Counted from the stretch's first letter, positions 26,021 to 53,791 are shown. The stretch: 64,000 bases of DNA from Haematococcus lacustris (GCA_030144725.1 JASKMD010000016.1:1331793-1395792), one strand, 5' to 3'. The notes: generated by a model not told the origin, from the sequence alone. Made by a program: numbers and translations.

Positions 26021-26120
26021 ACCACTACAAAACTCTGTTTTTGGCTGTACCGTGTTCTCATGCACATGGGATACACACGGGCATGGTCGCCTACCACCTA
26101 CACTATTGCCTGACCCTGAC

Positions 26121-26798
26121 TCAGGTGTCCCCAACTAACAGAAAATGACAGGAAACTGACCCCTGGTAATCAAAACGTCGCCGCGTCTCAGCCACGTGGC
26201 TTCTATTTATGTTTCGCACATCCCTGGATAGAGGACTCTGTCAGCTATGCGGTGCAGCCAGTGCTATGGCGGCTCAAATCTTGACATTTAAATTCATGCC
26301 AGTTTTGCTCATGCGGGCCTCGCCGCGACCGACCGCCGCGACCGACGTGGCCCAGTAGCCTCTGCAAACAGTCAGGGACAGTCGCCGCAGTCAAAACGAT
26401 TCACATGGCACGCCAAACCGATGTAACGACGCCCCTCCACCCATGCTCGGAAGTATACAAGGCTGCTGCATTGCTTTACCGCTTCGTGAGTAGTACCTGG
26501 CCACTCGGTAAGGCCACTCAAGGTGTGTAGGCCATTGCTACGTTACCTTGCTCGACATGTTGGGTCCGATCCCTCCCGCCCGCCCTCCGCTTGCGTGTCC
26601 AGCTTGTGTCCAGCTCCGCCCTGACCCCCTGCTGCTCAGCAGGAGGGGGGGTCAGGTCAGGGGCGGCATTAGCACCAGCTGCCTGCTGCTGCCAGGGGGG
26701 TGCAGCAGGAGTGTGGGCAGCCCAGGGGCAGCACCAGCACCAGCTGTCTGCTGCTGCCAGGGGGGGGCAGCAGGAGGGGTGGGCAGCCCAGGGCCTGA
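26121..26798. mobile_element. TCAGG-family element, deletion derivative
   Basis: Starts TCAGGTGTCCCCAACT and ends CCTGA. For about 670 bp it matches, in inverted orientation, the right-hand part of the element at 27024-30778 (28030-28726). The rest of the element appears deleted. The arms would form a large palindrome with a 1.2-kb spacer. No clear target duplication was seen. Confidence 0.6.
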
Positions 26799-27599
26799 GG
26801 GCTATGCTGTAGAGTTGGCATGATGAACATACTCCAATTGTAAGCTGATGACAGCTCAAGATAGGGGGCACCACACTACTGTGCGACAGCAGGCTGCTGC
26901 TGCTGAGCACGAGCCAGCCAGACTCATGAGCCAGCCAGACTTCTAAACATGGCGCCACTGCCGCCGCCAGGTGCCGTGCCAGCTAAGCTCCCTTGGGCTG
27001 TGCACCTGGCATCTGGATGTAGCTCAGGAGGCCCCAACATGGGGTTGGTAATCTTCATGCAATTACTCTTTCAATACTGCACCGTTTTCGATAGCGTTTG
27101 TCTCATTAGCAGTTGCGAATTAGTGTGCGTCTACTGTCAAGCGGCGCATTAACTCGTGCGAGTCAGGCCATGCCGGCGCAAGCGATCGCGGACACACCTC
27201 AGCTGCTCACAACCGATTGTTCTAGTGGTATGAAGCGGCATCAGGGATAGAGCTGCGCCTGTTATCGAGCCAGAAGTACAATCACATTTCAGCCCGCCAG
27301 GCTCGCTCCGCGAGCCTTTCATTGGTGCAGGCGGTGTCGGAGGACCGTCGTTGGGCAAGTTGACACGCGACATTGCAGCGAGGTGCGAGAATGTTCATTT
27401 CTCTCAGGCCAACAACACAAAAAAAGGGACCCCCTTGCACAAACCGGCTTGTTGTGAGCTGACCACTGTGACTTTCCAGAATTTGCCGTGTCAACTTTGT
27501 TCATTACTTAACGACACAGCTGCTGGAAAAGGAAGCACGGCATTTCATCGATCAGGCCTGCTGGAAATGACCTTGGCGTGACCTAACTTTGCCTTGCAG

Positions 27600-28020
27600 T
27601 GCTGAATAGCCCAACCGGACCACCCCCTGGCAGCCCCACCCCCTTCCAGCCCCAGCCCCGCCAACCCACCCCTTCCCACCCCATCCCACCCCATCCCAGC
27701 CCCTCCCAGCCTCTCCCAGCCCCGCACTCCCACCCCCAGCCCCGCCCTCCCACCCCCCCTCCCACCCCTCCCCACCCCCAACCCCGCCCTCACACCCCCT
27801 CCCACCCACTCCCACCCACTCCCACCCCCTCCCACTCCCACTCCCACTCCCACTCCCACCCCCTCCCAGCCTCTCCCAGCCTCTCCCAGCCCCTCCCAGC
27901 CCCTCCCACCCCCTCCCAGCCCCTCCCACCCCCAGCCCCGCCCTCCCACCCCCTCCCACCCTCTCCCACCCCCAACCCCGCCCTCCCACCCCCACCCACC
28001 CCCTCCTCCTGGAGCTGGTC
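27600..28020. repeat. C-rich low-complexity tract (CCCCTCCCACCCC units)
   Basis: Irregular CCCACCCC, CCCAGCCC and CACTCC units over 400 bp inside N1. It generates long frames on both strands that are not genes. Confidence 0.9.
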
Positions 28021-28726
28021 CTCCTGGTGCCGCCCCTGGGCTGCCCACCCCTCCTGCTGCCCCCCCCTGGCAGCAGCAGACAGCTGGTGCTGGTGCTGCC
28101 CCTGGGCTGCCCACACTCCTGCTGCACCCCCCTGGCAGCAGCAGGCAGCTGGTGCTAATGCCGCCCCTGACCTGACCCCCCCTCCTGCTGAGCAGCAGGG
28201 GGTCAGGGCGGAGCTGGACACAAGCTGGACACGCAAGCGGAGGGCGGGCGGGAGGGATCGGACCCAACATGTCGAGCAAGGTAACGTAGCAATGGCCTAC
28301 ACACCTTGAGTGGCCTTACCGAGTGGCCAGGTACTACTCACGAAGCGGTAAAGCAATGCAGCAGCCTTGTATACTTCCGAGCATGGGTGGAGGGGCGTCG
28401 TTACATCGGTTTGGCGTGCCATGTGAATCGTTTTGACTGCGGCGACTGTCCCTGACTGTTTGCAGAGGCTACTGGGCCACGTCGGTCGCGGCGGTCGGTC
28501 GCGGCGAGGCCCGCATGAGCAAAACTGGCATGAATTTAAATGTCAAGATTTGAGCCGCCATAGCACTCAGCACAGTGCACAATATTTAATGTCACAAGCT
28601 GCACCGCATAGCTGACAGAGTCCTCTATCCAGGGATGTGCGAAACATAAATAGAAGCCACGTGGCTGAGACGCGGCGACGTTTTGATTACCAGGGGTCAG
28701 TTTCCTGTCATTTTCTGTTAGTTGGG

Positions 28727-30762
28727 TCAGGCGTTCCCAACTACCTGAAAACCACCCCCCTGTGATACCACTCAGTCAAAAATATATGTAAACAGTGCTT
28801 TGAACAGAGGAGAGTCATATCTACGAAATGGCAGACGCAGCAAAAACTACCTCGCTCTCATCGGTGCTCAGTGCCTGTCCAAAGATACGCATTTGAATTC
28901 ATGCGATTTCGCCACATGCGAGGCGCGCCGCACTAGCACGCTTCGCCACGCTGTTGTGAGTGGCACCTGCAACACGCAGCAGCAGTCGGAACATGTTTTG
29001 CAGTACGTGGTGTTGTCTCACCTTGCTTTGCTGCCCTCGACTTGTTAGCTGCAGGTGCCCCACGCTTACGGGACGTGCTTGCCGCTGCCAGCTGTTGCTG
29101 CTGCTGAGGGGGTGCACCAGCAGGCACAGCCAGCTCAGGTATGGTGCTGCTGCTGAGGGGGTCCCATGCTCCATCCTGCTGAGGGGGCCCCATCCTGCTG
29201 AGGGGGCCCCATGCTCCATCCTCAGGCGGCGGCAGCCGTAGCTCGGCATGGTACACCACATCAATCGCCACTTCCGTGCGCGTAGCTTGGTCTGAGCTGC
29301 CAAGAGCAGCGAAGAGGTGGGGCAAGGCCATTTGAGCCTGCACATGATGCTGGTAGTAAGTCCACATAGCACCACAGTGCTCCTGCAAATAGGTCGCAAG
29401 CTGCTGCTTCTGCTGCTCGCGCTGATCTGCTGGCACCCATGCAGACATGCATCTATGCAGACATGCCAGAAGGGGCAATGTGTCCCAGGTCCCGAGACGA
29501 GCTAGCACATCCTGGGTGTGGCGGTAGAGCTCAAAAGCGTGCAGGCCGTCATCCTTGCTGGCCCACATGACCTCGGGCACCAAGAAGCTCTCCCCAGCCA
29601 CTGCCACCACGCTGAGCCTGAGCAGCAAGCTGTTGTCCTGGAGCAGCTGGCTAAGGGTGACAGCCCATGGTGGAGACATACCCTTCTGCCGCTCAAGCAG
29701 CTGTGACACAGCATCTCTCGCATGCGCCCAGACGCGCAGCATGGTCACCGTTGAGCTGATGTAGCTGGCCCAGCGTGTGTCACACGGCACTTGGGGCTTG
29801 GCGCCCCATGCTCCCATGCCGAGCGGCACCCAATACTGGGCCAGCAAGCTGGCAATGGATTCAATGGCTGGGCGGATGTCACCACCCAATGCAGCCAGCC
29901 CAGCCAGCAGACTGTGATGGGGGGTGAAGCCAGCAGAGGTGATGGGGGGTGAAGGATACAGAGATGGGTGAAGGAGAGGTAGGGGGGAGATGGGTGAAGG
30001 AGAGGTAGGGGAGAGGAGGCGAGGAGAAGGAGAGGTAGGAGGGAGGAGGCTGATGGCAGGCTGGGCTGCTGGGAGGAGGGGCTACTGGGGGCTGGGCTGG
30101 GTAGACGAGGTTGGGAGATGGTGGGTTAAGCTGTGTTGGTGGGGGCCACGTGGCGAACTTGTAAGCCAAGCTCGGTCGTCTCCTCGTGCACCTGTAGCCA
30201 TCAGCATGTGTACCTTGTAAGGGGTCAATCTTGACACTCACAGACCCAATGATTGAGTTGCATAGTGCCACGGACGCGTTGTTGAGTATGCTATAACAAA
30301 TTCGAGTGAGGCCAGGCTGCTTGTTCAATGGTTGAAAACATAAAGCGGATCATAGCTGGAGGGGGTGACTAGTCCATACTGTGCCGCCCACCATTATAGC
30401 GATACAGCGCTGCCACACTCGAATTCGGGTTTCTTCACATCCTCGCCAAGCGGCCTGCACCATCAGGAAGCTCGCGCAGCCATGTTTGCCGGACCTCAGT
30501 GGTGTGCGCCACCGACATGTCGTGCATCGCTAACGGATAGCCAAGGACGTAGCTTACCGGTGTACCTAACCACGGTCTGCGATTGGGACACATTCGGGGT
30601 CACATGTGGCTGCCCGCATCGAAAGACTCCGATGGCAATTCCAGTCTTACATTAAACGCGCAATATCACATCGCAGCAGACGCAACAAACGTTACATCAA
30701 AAGATTGAGTAGGTGGGCTGCAGTTGCATGAAGATTGCCAACCCCATGTTGGGAACGCCTGA
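28727..30762. mobile_element. TCAGG-family transposon N2 nested in N1
   Basis: A perfect 15-bp inverted repeat, TCAGGCGTTCCCAAC at 28727-28741 and its complement at 30748-30762. AGTTGGG is duplicated at 28720-28726 and 30763-30769. Removing N2 and one AGTTGGG restores the N1 terminus exactly as seen at 26121. The element is 2036 bp and carries a minus-strand coding remnant at 29889-28933. Confidence 0.85.
28933..29889 (-). pseudogene. Transposase-like C-terminal fragment in N2
   Basis: 318 codons including VPCDTRWASYISSTVTMLRV, VVAVAGESFLVPEVMWASKD and a Gln/Ala-rich tail. A TRW motif followed by a helical segment is common in hAT-type transposases, so a hAT-like origin is possible, but the 7-bp duplication is unusual for hAT. 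No complete catalytic triad is visible and the frame has no convincing start, so it is probably a remnant. Confidence 0.4.
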
Positions 30763-30961
30763 AGTTGGGGACACCTGAATGTAGCATCAGCTTAAAATGG
30801 TACATATTCGTCCTGCCGAACTGGCTATGCGCACCTCATGGGTCAGACATTAATGCAGGGGATACGATCTAACTCTTTGGTGTCACTTGTGGGCAAACCT
30901 CAAGCATACACATCTACCGCGCAGACCCAACCGGCCTAGAGTTAGGCCCCGTTTCCAACAG

Positions 30962-31018
30962 CGGAGTTGGAGTTGGAGTTGGAGTTGGAGTTGGAGTGCT
31001 TGGAGTTGGAGTTGGAGT
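30962..31018. repeat. (GGAGTT)n subterminal repeats
   Basis: Tandem GGAGTT hexamers. The complementary ACTCCA units near 32815-32890 form the opposite subterminal region of the same element. Confidence 0.85.
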
Positions 31019-31629
31019 CCTCGCGGAGTCGCCAGCAGCACTAACCACCAGCCCAACCGCCGACTCCAACTCCGCCATTTCCAACAGCGGAGTCCGGAGT
31101 TGGAGTTGGGACTCCAAATCGACTCCAAACCGACTCCGCGGAGTCCCCAGGACTCCAGCCCCCCCCCCCCCCGGAGTGCGGAGTTGGAGTTGGAGTCGGA
31201 CATTTCATGGAAATCCTTAGCTCGTCTGATGGTGGTGGTGCAGCAGCAGCTTCAGGCTCCGGCTCGCTGTAAGGTGGACATCGCAGCAACATCGTCGCGT
31301 CTCTCGCTGTCAAGTGCGTTGCCGAGTGCGCCGAGTGACTTTAACTTGGGGGACCTCTTGAGCTGAGGCCCAGAAGCGTGTGGCCGGACGATGTCATCGC
31401 AGCAGGCTTGATTACATGAAACGGGGATGTCAGGCCGTCTACGCGTATCACAAGGCAAGTGGCATAGCAATGGCATAGTACAAATGTTTAGGTGTTGATG
31501 CAGTGAAGGCATTTGTTCTTGCAATACCCAGGTGGTGGTGAGCCATATGCCTTCTTCAATCTGTCAAGGGACGACAAGTTGTATGTCATCAGGGGTTGTA
31601 CCAAGGACAGCTGGGAGGGCAGGCTCTTC

Positions 31630-31860
31630 AGCTAGAGGCAGGGCAAACCCTGCAGCTGGAGGCAGGGCAGACCCTGCAGCTGGAGGCAGGGCAGACACTG
31701 CAGCTGTTGGGAGGGCAGACACTGTAGCTGTTGGGAGGGCAGACCCTGCAGCTGCTGGGAGGGCAGACCCTGCAGCTGCTGGGAGGGCAGACCCTGCAGC
31801 TGCTGGGAGGGCAGACACTGCAGGTGCTGGGAGGGCAGACTCTGCAGGTGCTGGGAGGGG
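31630..31860. repeat. About 30-bp minisatellite inside the PIF-like element
   Basis: Roughly seven to eight units containing GCAGCTGCTGGGAGGGCAGA. The unit length is a multiple of three, so open frames on both strands (for example AGRADPAA repeats) are by-products. Confidence 0.85.
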
Positions 31861-32467
31861 TGGTGGCAAGGCCAAGGGTGCAATCAAGCGCACAGCTGCT
31901 GCACTGGCAGGGCTCAATGACACACACACACACAGCAGCACAATGACCGGCTGCAAGGGCCACTGTTGAAACAGTCAGATGCGTCAGCAACACTCACAGC
32001 TGCAGCCGCAACAGCCCCTGTGGCAGCAACTGCATCAATAGCCCCAGCAGCTGAAACCCCAGCAACTGCCACTGCGGGTGTTTGCACCAGGCACTGTGAA
32101 TCAAGCCGAAGCTTCAACTGCAACAGTGGCTATGTCTTCAGCATGGTCCACTCAGCTGGGTGGGGCTCAACATGGGTTGGGTGTCAGCTGGCAGGGGTAC
32201 ATGCAGGGCTCCCTGGGTGGGGCCGGTGGTGGGAGCCCTCTAGCTCTCACAGGTCTATGTACCTGGCACCCAAGCGGACTTCGCTTACATCGAGAAGCAC
32301 CTGCTCCCGTCTAATCCATCATCAGAGGTGTACCCTAACATGTTTACTAGAGTTGGAGTAGGTTCTGGACGTTTGTTGCTAACGCATATAGAGTGTGTTG
32401 CTGTTAACGAATACGACGCTCAGTAGTGTGTAATGTGTCGTGTCATGTACATCATTGTTACATTGTG

Positions 32468-32773
32468 CTACGGGCCCCACCACCTAGATGACATTGGGAT
32501 ACATTTGTAGTTCCAGTACTCGCTGACGCGGTTGTAGGGCCCGCGACCAAGAAGAACCACAACATCGAAGATGCGAGGATGGCAACAGTGAGCCACATGT
32601 ATCGCTTGCCTCTTGACAACCAGCCCCTCCTCAACGCCCCATTGCACTACGCTAAGAAGAACTTGGAGGATGATTTGCTTCCATCGTCGGCGGGCAGTGC
32701 GGCGCCGCATGTCCCTCGCGTTATTCACTTCAATCGCATCCATCGCAGCTAGCAACACAAATGGGCGGAGCAC
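32468..32773 (-). pseudogene. Possible PIF/Harbinger coding remnant
   Basis: 101 codons with a basic stretch (MRRRTARRRWKQIILQ) followed by SVVQWGVEEGLVVKRQA and RIFDVVVLLGRG. The location inside the PIF-like element suggests a piece of its transposase or Myb-like protein. No conserved motif is complete. Confidence 0.3.
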
Positions 32774-33189
32774 AAATGAGCAGCGGCTCTAAGTCTAAGT
32801 CGAGACATGTCCAACTCCAACTCCGGGCCAAACCGCATTGGAAACGGTCGGAGTTGGAGTCCAAAAAGTGCCGACTCCAACTCCAACTCCGGCCCATTGG
32901 AAACGGGGCCTTAGGCAAGAGTTAGGCAGAGTAAGTGGGAGTGAAAAGTGCACGATAGATTTTACTACGGCGACAAATAGCGGTATCGGGCCACTACCCT
33001 TCCGCTTCTCTTGCCTCACAACTTGTAGACGCTGACGCGTATGTTAATAGGTGCCGGAAACCCCGACCGCAGCAGCCCAACCGCAGCAGGCGGGCTTGGC
33101 GAGTGCCTGTAGCATGTGCAACCTCACGCAATAGTACCGCCCGCACCAAATCTGCAACGCCGTGTTAAAATCTGCGGGATTCCGCTGCA

Positions 33190-41510
<8,321 letters not shown>

Positions 41511-42806
41511 TCCGCGTCATGTGAACGGTCACTGAAATTCAGGTGTGACGCACATCACATGCGCGCTGCGTTGCCGTCACATTGGGGCGTGGCACAAGTT
41601 TTGACACACCGAACCAACAGCACTGAACGAACTGCACATGAACTGTGTCATCGGGAGTAGGAGCCATAGGAGCCCTATGGGGAGGAGTTGGACATGAGGG
41701 GTATTGTAGACAAGCTGGGGAAATGCGGGCGATGTGGGCATTGCTGGCTTGTCAGGCAGCAGCTTTCGGAGGGTTCCATTCAAGTGGAGGCAAGTGTCGA
41801 ATGTTGCATGTGCAAAGGGGGTTGGGGTCAGCCCCTACCTAACTCTGATGTTGGAAGGTGCATGTGCAAATGGCGGATTTACCTGGTGTGTTGGGGATCA
41901 TGGCGGCCCTTGCCATGCATGGTTTTTGCCTGTGTCAGTAGGAGACGAGCAAAGGGCACCCTTGAGACCACACCCCGCATCTCAATGCACGCCTGCTGCT
42001 GAGGGCGCGACGTGTTTTTGCACCCTTGATGTACTCGAGGAAACAGCCATGGTTAGGCTGGGTTTGTTATGCACACCGCCTTAGCTTTGCTGGTGTTACA
42101 CTCCGGCCAAATGCATGCCAGCACTGTGCAGTAAATGATGAATGTTGGATGCTATGTGGGGTCTTTGTGCATGATGTCCGAGTAGCGACGTAGCCTCACT
42201 CAGGGCAGCACTGTACATGTGTGTGATAAGCGGCAATGGGTGTAAGTATGAGGGGAAGATTTCACCTGTAGAGAAGGCTATCGTTGCTTCCCACAACCGC
42301 CATCGGCCTGAGATGCACCCTGATCATAACTCAAGGGCAGGGTGCATCTCAGGCCCGCCCGCCCGCCCGCCCGCCTGCTGTCACCCTCTTGGCCTCATCC
42401 TCACTTTTCGTCCTATCCCTCTATGCCTGGCCATCCCCACACTCAGACACGCGCTGCTAACCCAAAGCCTTTGCCTTCCGTTCAATTTCAGCTCCAGATA
42501 ATGGCCAAAGCCGGTCCGCCCGCCCCGCCCCGCCTCACCCTCACATGGCTCCTGAGACTGTTACACCGCCACTGTGACGGCAGGCTACAGTTGTGGTCAC
42601 AACATGTGTTTCAGTGTTACATGTGCCCTACACTGCGCTGCACTCTTGGACATACGCCATGGTCCTCGACACACATGGGGCACAGGCCATGGACAATGCT
42701 GGCGCATGGCATGACGTTTTCACCACTGTTGCGATCGCGGCATGGTTCCGGTCTCCAGGAATGGAGTGTGAGACTGGTTACACTCATCTCGCTCAGGCTA
42801 CATGAG
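41511..42806. other. Intergenic region between convergent genes
   Basis: Contains the 3' ends of the bZIP (+) and glycosyltransferase (-) genes. A TGTAA motif, the usual green-algal polyadenylation signal, lies on the minus strand at 42782-42778, close after the glycosyltransferase stop. No further gene is seen. An 18-bp inverted repeat is present at 42305-42355. Confidence 0.5.
42305..42355. repeat. Perfect 18-bp inverted repeat
   Basis: GGCCTGAGATGCACCCTG (42305-42322) is exactly complementary to 42338-42355, with a 15-nt loop. It lies between the convergent genes, about 450 bp downstream of the glycosyltransferase stop. Confidence 0.85.
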
Positions 42807-51444
<8,638 letters not shown>

Positions 51445-51465
51445 CTGCAGAGCACAGAGCGCGGG

Positions 51466-51583
<118 letters not shown>

Positions 51584-52316
51584 CATGAGACAGGGGAGGA
51601 GGCTGGGTGGCTGGTGAGCGGGCCGGCAGATGTGCATGTGTGCGCGTTCAGGTGATCTTTCCAGCGGCCCTGCTGGGCTGTAGGCCCTGTGACCCCCTCC
51701 ACCCTCCCCTCTGGCCCCCTACCCCTGGCCCACCTCCCCCTCAGTATCTGTTGCTTCCTGGACTGCCAGAGGCAGGGAGGGAGGCGGTGCAGGAGGCCCT
51801 CCTGGGCTGCTTGGGGTGGCAGCAGGGCCTGCACCTGCCTAGCTTGCCTGCCTTATGCTTGCTCAGCCAGAGCCAGAGCCAGAGCTGGTGCCAGTTTGTG
51901 CCAGGGCCAGAGTGTGGGCAGGGGGCAGGGGCCAGGGCTGGGGCTGGGGCTGGGACAAGGGCTGGAGCTGAAGCTAGGGCGGGGGCTAGGGCAAGGGGCC
52001 AGCTAAGCACCAGCCAAGGTCAGGCTGGCACCTGCCTGTCAAGGTGGGCCGCCATGACTCCCCATGCAGGGCAGTGCCGCTGTGGGGTTAGAAGCTGGGC
52101 TACTGCTGAGCCATGCAAGGTGAATTCTGGCATGGCACGCTCCAGGCATCTGCTGTGGAGCTGCCCAGTGAGCTCAGCCCCGTGTGCCCGTACTTGCGGT
52201 CTTTGCTGCTGGCTGGTAGCGTGTGCTGTTGCCAGTGGTGGGGACAGCTGGAGCAAGTGCATGTAGTGCATGCAGCCCAGGCCATAGATTGCGGCTGTGG
52301 CTCATCACCCCCTAGA
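51584..52316. other. No gene resolved; expected to hold the glycosyltransferase 5' end
   Basis: Contains GGCTGGGGCTGGGAC-type repeats near 51930-51990. A first exon and start codon of the minus-strand gene should be here, but I could not place them with confidence. Confidence 0.4.
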
Positions 52317-52331
52317 GCTGTAGGGTGAAGT

Positions 52332-53780
52332 GCCATTGCCCTTTGGTCGGAGTGCCCTTTGGGAGTGCCCTTTGGGAGTGCCATTAATGCCCGCCGTGCC
52401 ACTGAGCGGTGGCTCGCACCGATCAAGCCCCACCTCCAGCACCTGGCAGCAGCAAGCTCAGCCGGCACCTCCCTGGAGGCCAACCTGAAGCACATCACTG
52501 TCACCCTGGCCACCTGGGACGCGGTGTGGGAGGTGTACCTGGACCCCAAGTGGGCAGAGCAGCGGCTGAGGCTGTACGGAGCCCAGGACCGGACACTGGA
52601 GCAGTTCTTCAAGAAGGTGAGGGTGGGTAGGAGAGAGGAAGGTTAAGGGACAGGGAGGTAGTGGGTTGGTATGAAGTGAGCATGAAGAATATGTCAGCCA
52701 CCATGTGTGCCTTGTGTGCATGGCTGCAGCTGGAGGAGGAGATGGCGGAGGTGGCCATGCAGCGCCATGGGCGTGCCAAGCAGCTGGTGGTCTTCTTTTG
52801 CGCAGCTAGCATTGGCACCAGGGGAGGCTGGGGTGCTGATGCGGTGCTGCGGGCCTGCTGCAAGGTGGTGTGCAGGCCCAGCGGCACAGACCAGCGGCGG
52901 GGCAGAGTGGTGCTAGTGGATGAGCACCGCACCACCCGGGTCAGCTCAGCTGTGAATGGCCAGCAGCCCTGTGAGAGGCAGCTGAACAAGCGCAGGGCCA
53001 CCAGGCCTGCAGGCTGGAAGCCCAAAGCAGGGCAGGTGGAACCACGCCTGCTGCGCCCAGCTTGGAGCCAGCAGCGTGACCAGCCAGTGCAGGGCCTGAT
53101 GTGGTGCCCTGCAGTGGCCCCACGCAAGCCCCCACAGGCCCCATGCAGCAGCCAGCAGCCTCAGAGCCAGCAGCGTCAGAGCCAGGGCCCAGCACTCCCC
53201 TACCAGCAAAGCGCAGCACGCGCACTGAGGCTGAGCAGGCAGCTAAGCCCAGCCAGCCCCCAGGGGCCAAGGCAAGGGCAAGGCTGCTAAAGCCAAGCCA
53301 GCACCACAGCCGGGCAGGTGGCTGGACAGGGACTGCAACGCAGCGCTGAACATGCAGCGCATTGGGGAGAGCAAGTGGCGCCCACTGGAGCTGTGCTTCT
53401 GGCCAGAGCAGGGGAAGCTGCCAGACAAGGGCAAGGAGTACCCAGGCGTGGGGCACAAGCGGCTGCGAGACAAGCCACCGAACGCCACGCAGCAGCAGCC
53501 TGCTGAGGCACAGTAGTGTGTGTCCCCCCCCCCCCACTTGAAGCTGTCATCAGGTTACAATTAGTGCATGTTTTGTCATGCCAACTCTATGCATAGCCCT
53601 GTCACAGGGGTCAGGCAATGCTGTAGGTGGTAGGCGACCGTGACCATGTGTATGCCATGTGTAGGCCATGTGCATGCCATGCGATGGGAACTCCACACAG
53701 ACAAAAACACTGTTTGGTAGTGGTTCACAATTAGTGTGTTCGACTGCAATGAAGGCTCAAGGTTGAGGGCCAAGGTGCTG
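52332..53780 (+). pseudogene. Fanzor-like (eukaryotic TnpB) element, copy A, the best preserved
   Basis: The exon ending at 52616 (RRATERWLAPIKPHLQHL; LKHITVTLATWDAVWEVYLD; LEQFFKK) splices across 52617-52729 (GTGAGG...CTGCAG) to LEEEMAEVAMQRHGRAKQLV, VVFFCAASIGTRGGWGADAV, VVLVDEHRTTRVSSAVNGQQ and LLRPAWSQQRDQPVQGLMWC. After two frameshifts (about 53150-53290) it reads RWLDRDCNAALNMQRIG (RuvC-III aspartate) and ELCFWPEQGKLPDKGKEYPG to the stop at 53517. The VDEHRT and D-R-D-x-NAA-x-N blocks in this order are the TnpB/Fanzor signature. RuvC-I is absent. The noncoding right end (53518-53780, ending AAGGTGCTG) follows. GCTGTAGGGTGAAGT is present on both sides (52317-52331 and 53777-53791), like a target duplication. 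It lies between divergent genes. Fanzors are RNA-guided DNA nucleases; this copy cannot be active. Confidence 0.75.
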
Positions 53781-53791
53781 TAGGGTGAAGT

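Larger units (their letters stand above)
25273..26895 (-). mobile_element. Fanzor right end interrupted by two younger insertions
   Basis: The conserved right-end sequence runs 25273-25314, is broken by a hAT element (25315-26020), resumes with AAAACTCTGTTTTTGGCTGT up to about 26120, and is broken again by 26121-26798. It finishes with GGGCTATGCTGTAGAGTTGG to about 26895, including the poly-CTG that encodes the Gln tail in intact copies. It joins repeat R2 at about 26930. No catalytic ORF remains. Confidence 0.65.
27024..30778. mobile_element. TCAGG-family transposon N1 with 7-bp target duplication
   Basis: Ends TCAGGAGGCCCCAAC (27024) and GTTGGGGACACCTGA (to 30778) are imperfect inverted repeats, flanked by ATGTAGC at 27017-27023 and 30779-30785. 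The empty site is visible in repeat R2 copy a. Its right end is itself interrupted by element N2. Apart from N2 it contains a C-rich tract and Pro-rich or Gly-rich spurious frames. A 7-bp duplication with a TCAGG terminus does not fit hAT or Tc1/mariner; I leave the superfamily open. Confidence 0.75.
26930..30944 (-). repeat. Dispersed repeat R2, copy b, split by a transposon
   Basis: R2 sequence occupies 26930-27023 and 30779-30944. Comparison with 3285-3550 shows that the intervening DNA is an insertion with a 7-bp duplication (ATGTAGC). Confidence 0.75.
30945..32910. mobile_element. PIF/Harbinger-like element with TTA duplication
   Basis: A perfect 14-bp inverted repeat, GGCCCCGTTTCCAA at 30945-30958 and its complement at 32897-32910. 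TTA is duplicated at 30942-30944 and 32911-32913. A GGCC-GTTT terminus with a 3-bp TTA target fits PIF/Harbinger. The interior has (GGAGTT)n repeats near both ends, a 30-bp minisatellite and a minus-strand frame at 32773-32468. The right end is 280 bp upstream of the bZIP start codon. Confidence 0.78.

Noticed and set aside
27545..28279. Gly/Trp-rich and Pro-rich long ORFs on both strands
   Set aside because: They come from the C-rich low-complexity tract inside transposon N1; there is no start context, domain or splice logic.
41645..42084. Cys-rich ORFs downstream of the bZIP stop
   Set aside because: They lie in the 3' flank, overlap one another in different frames, and lack splice or domain support.
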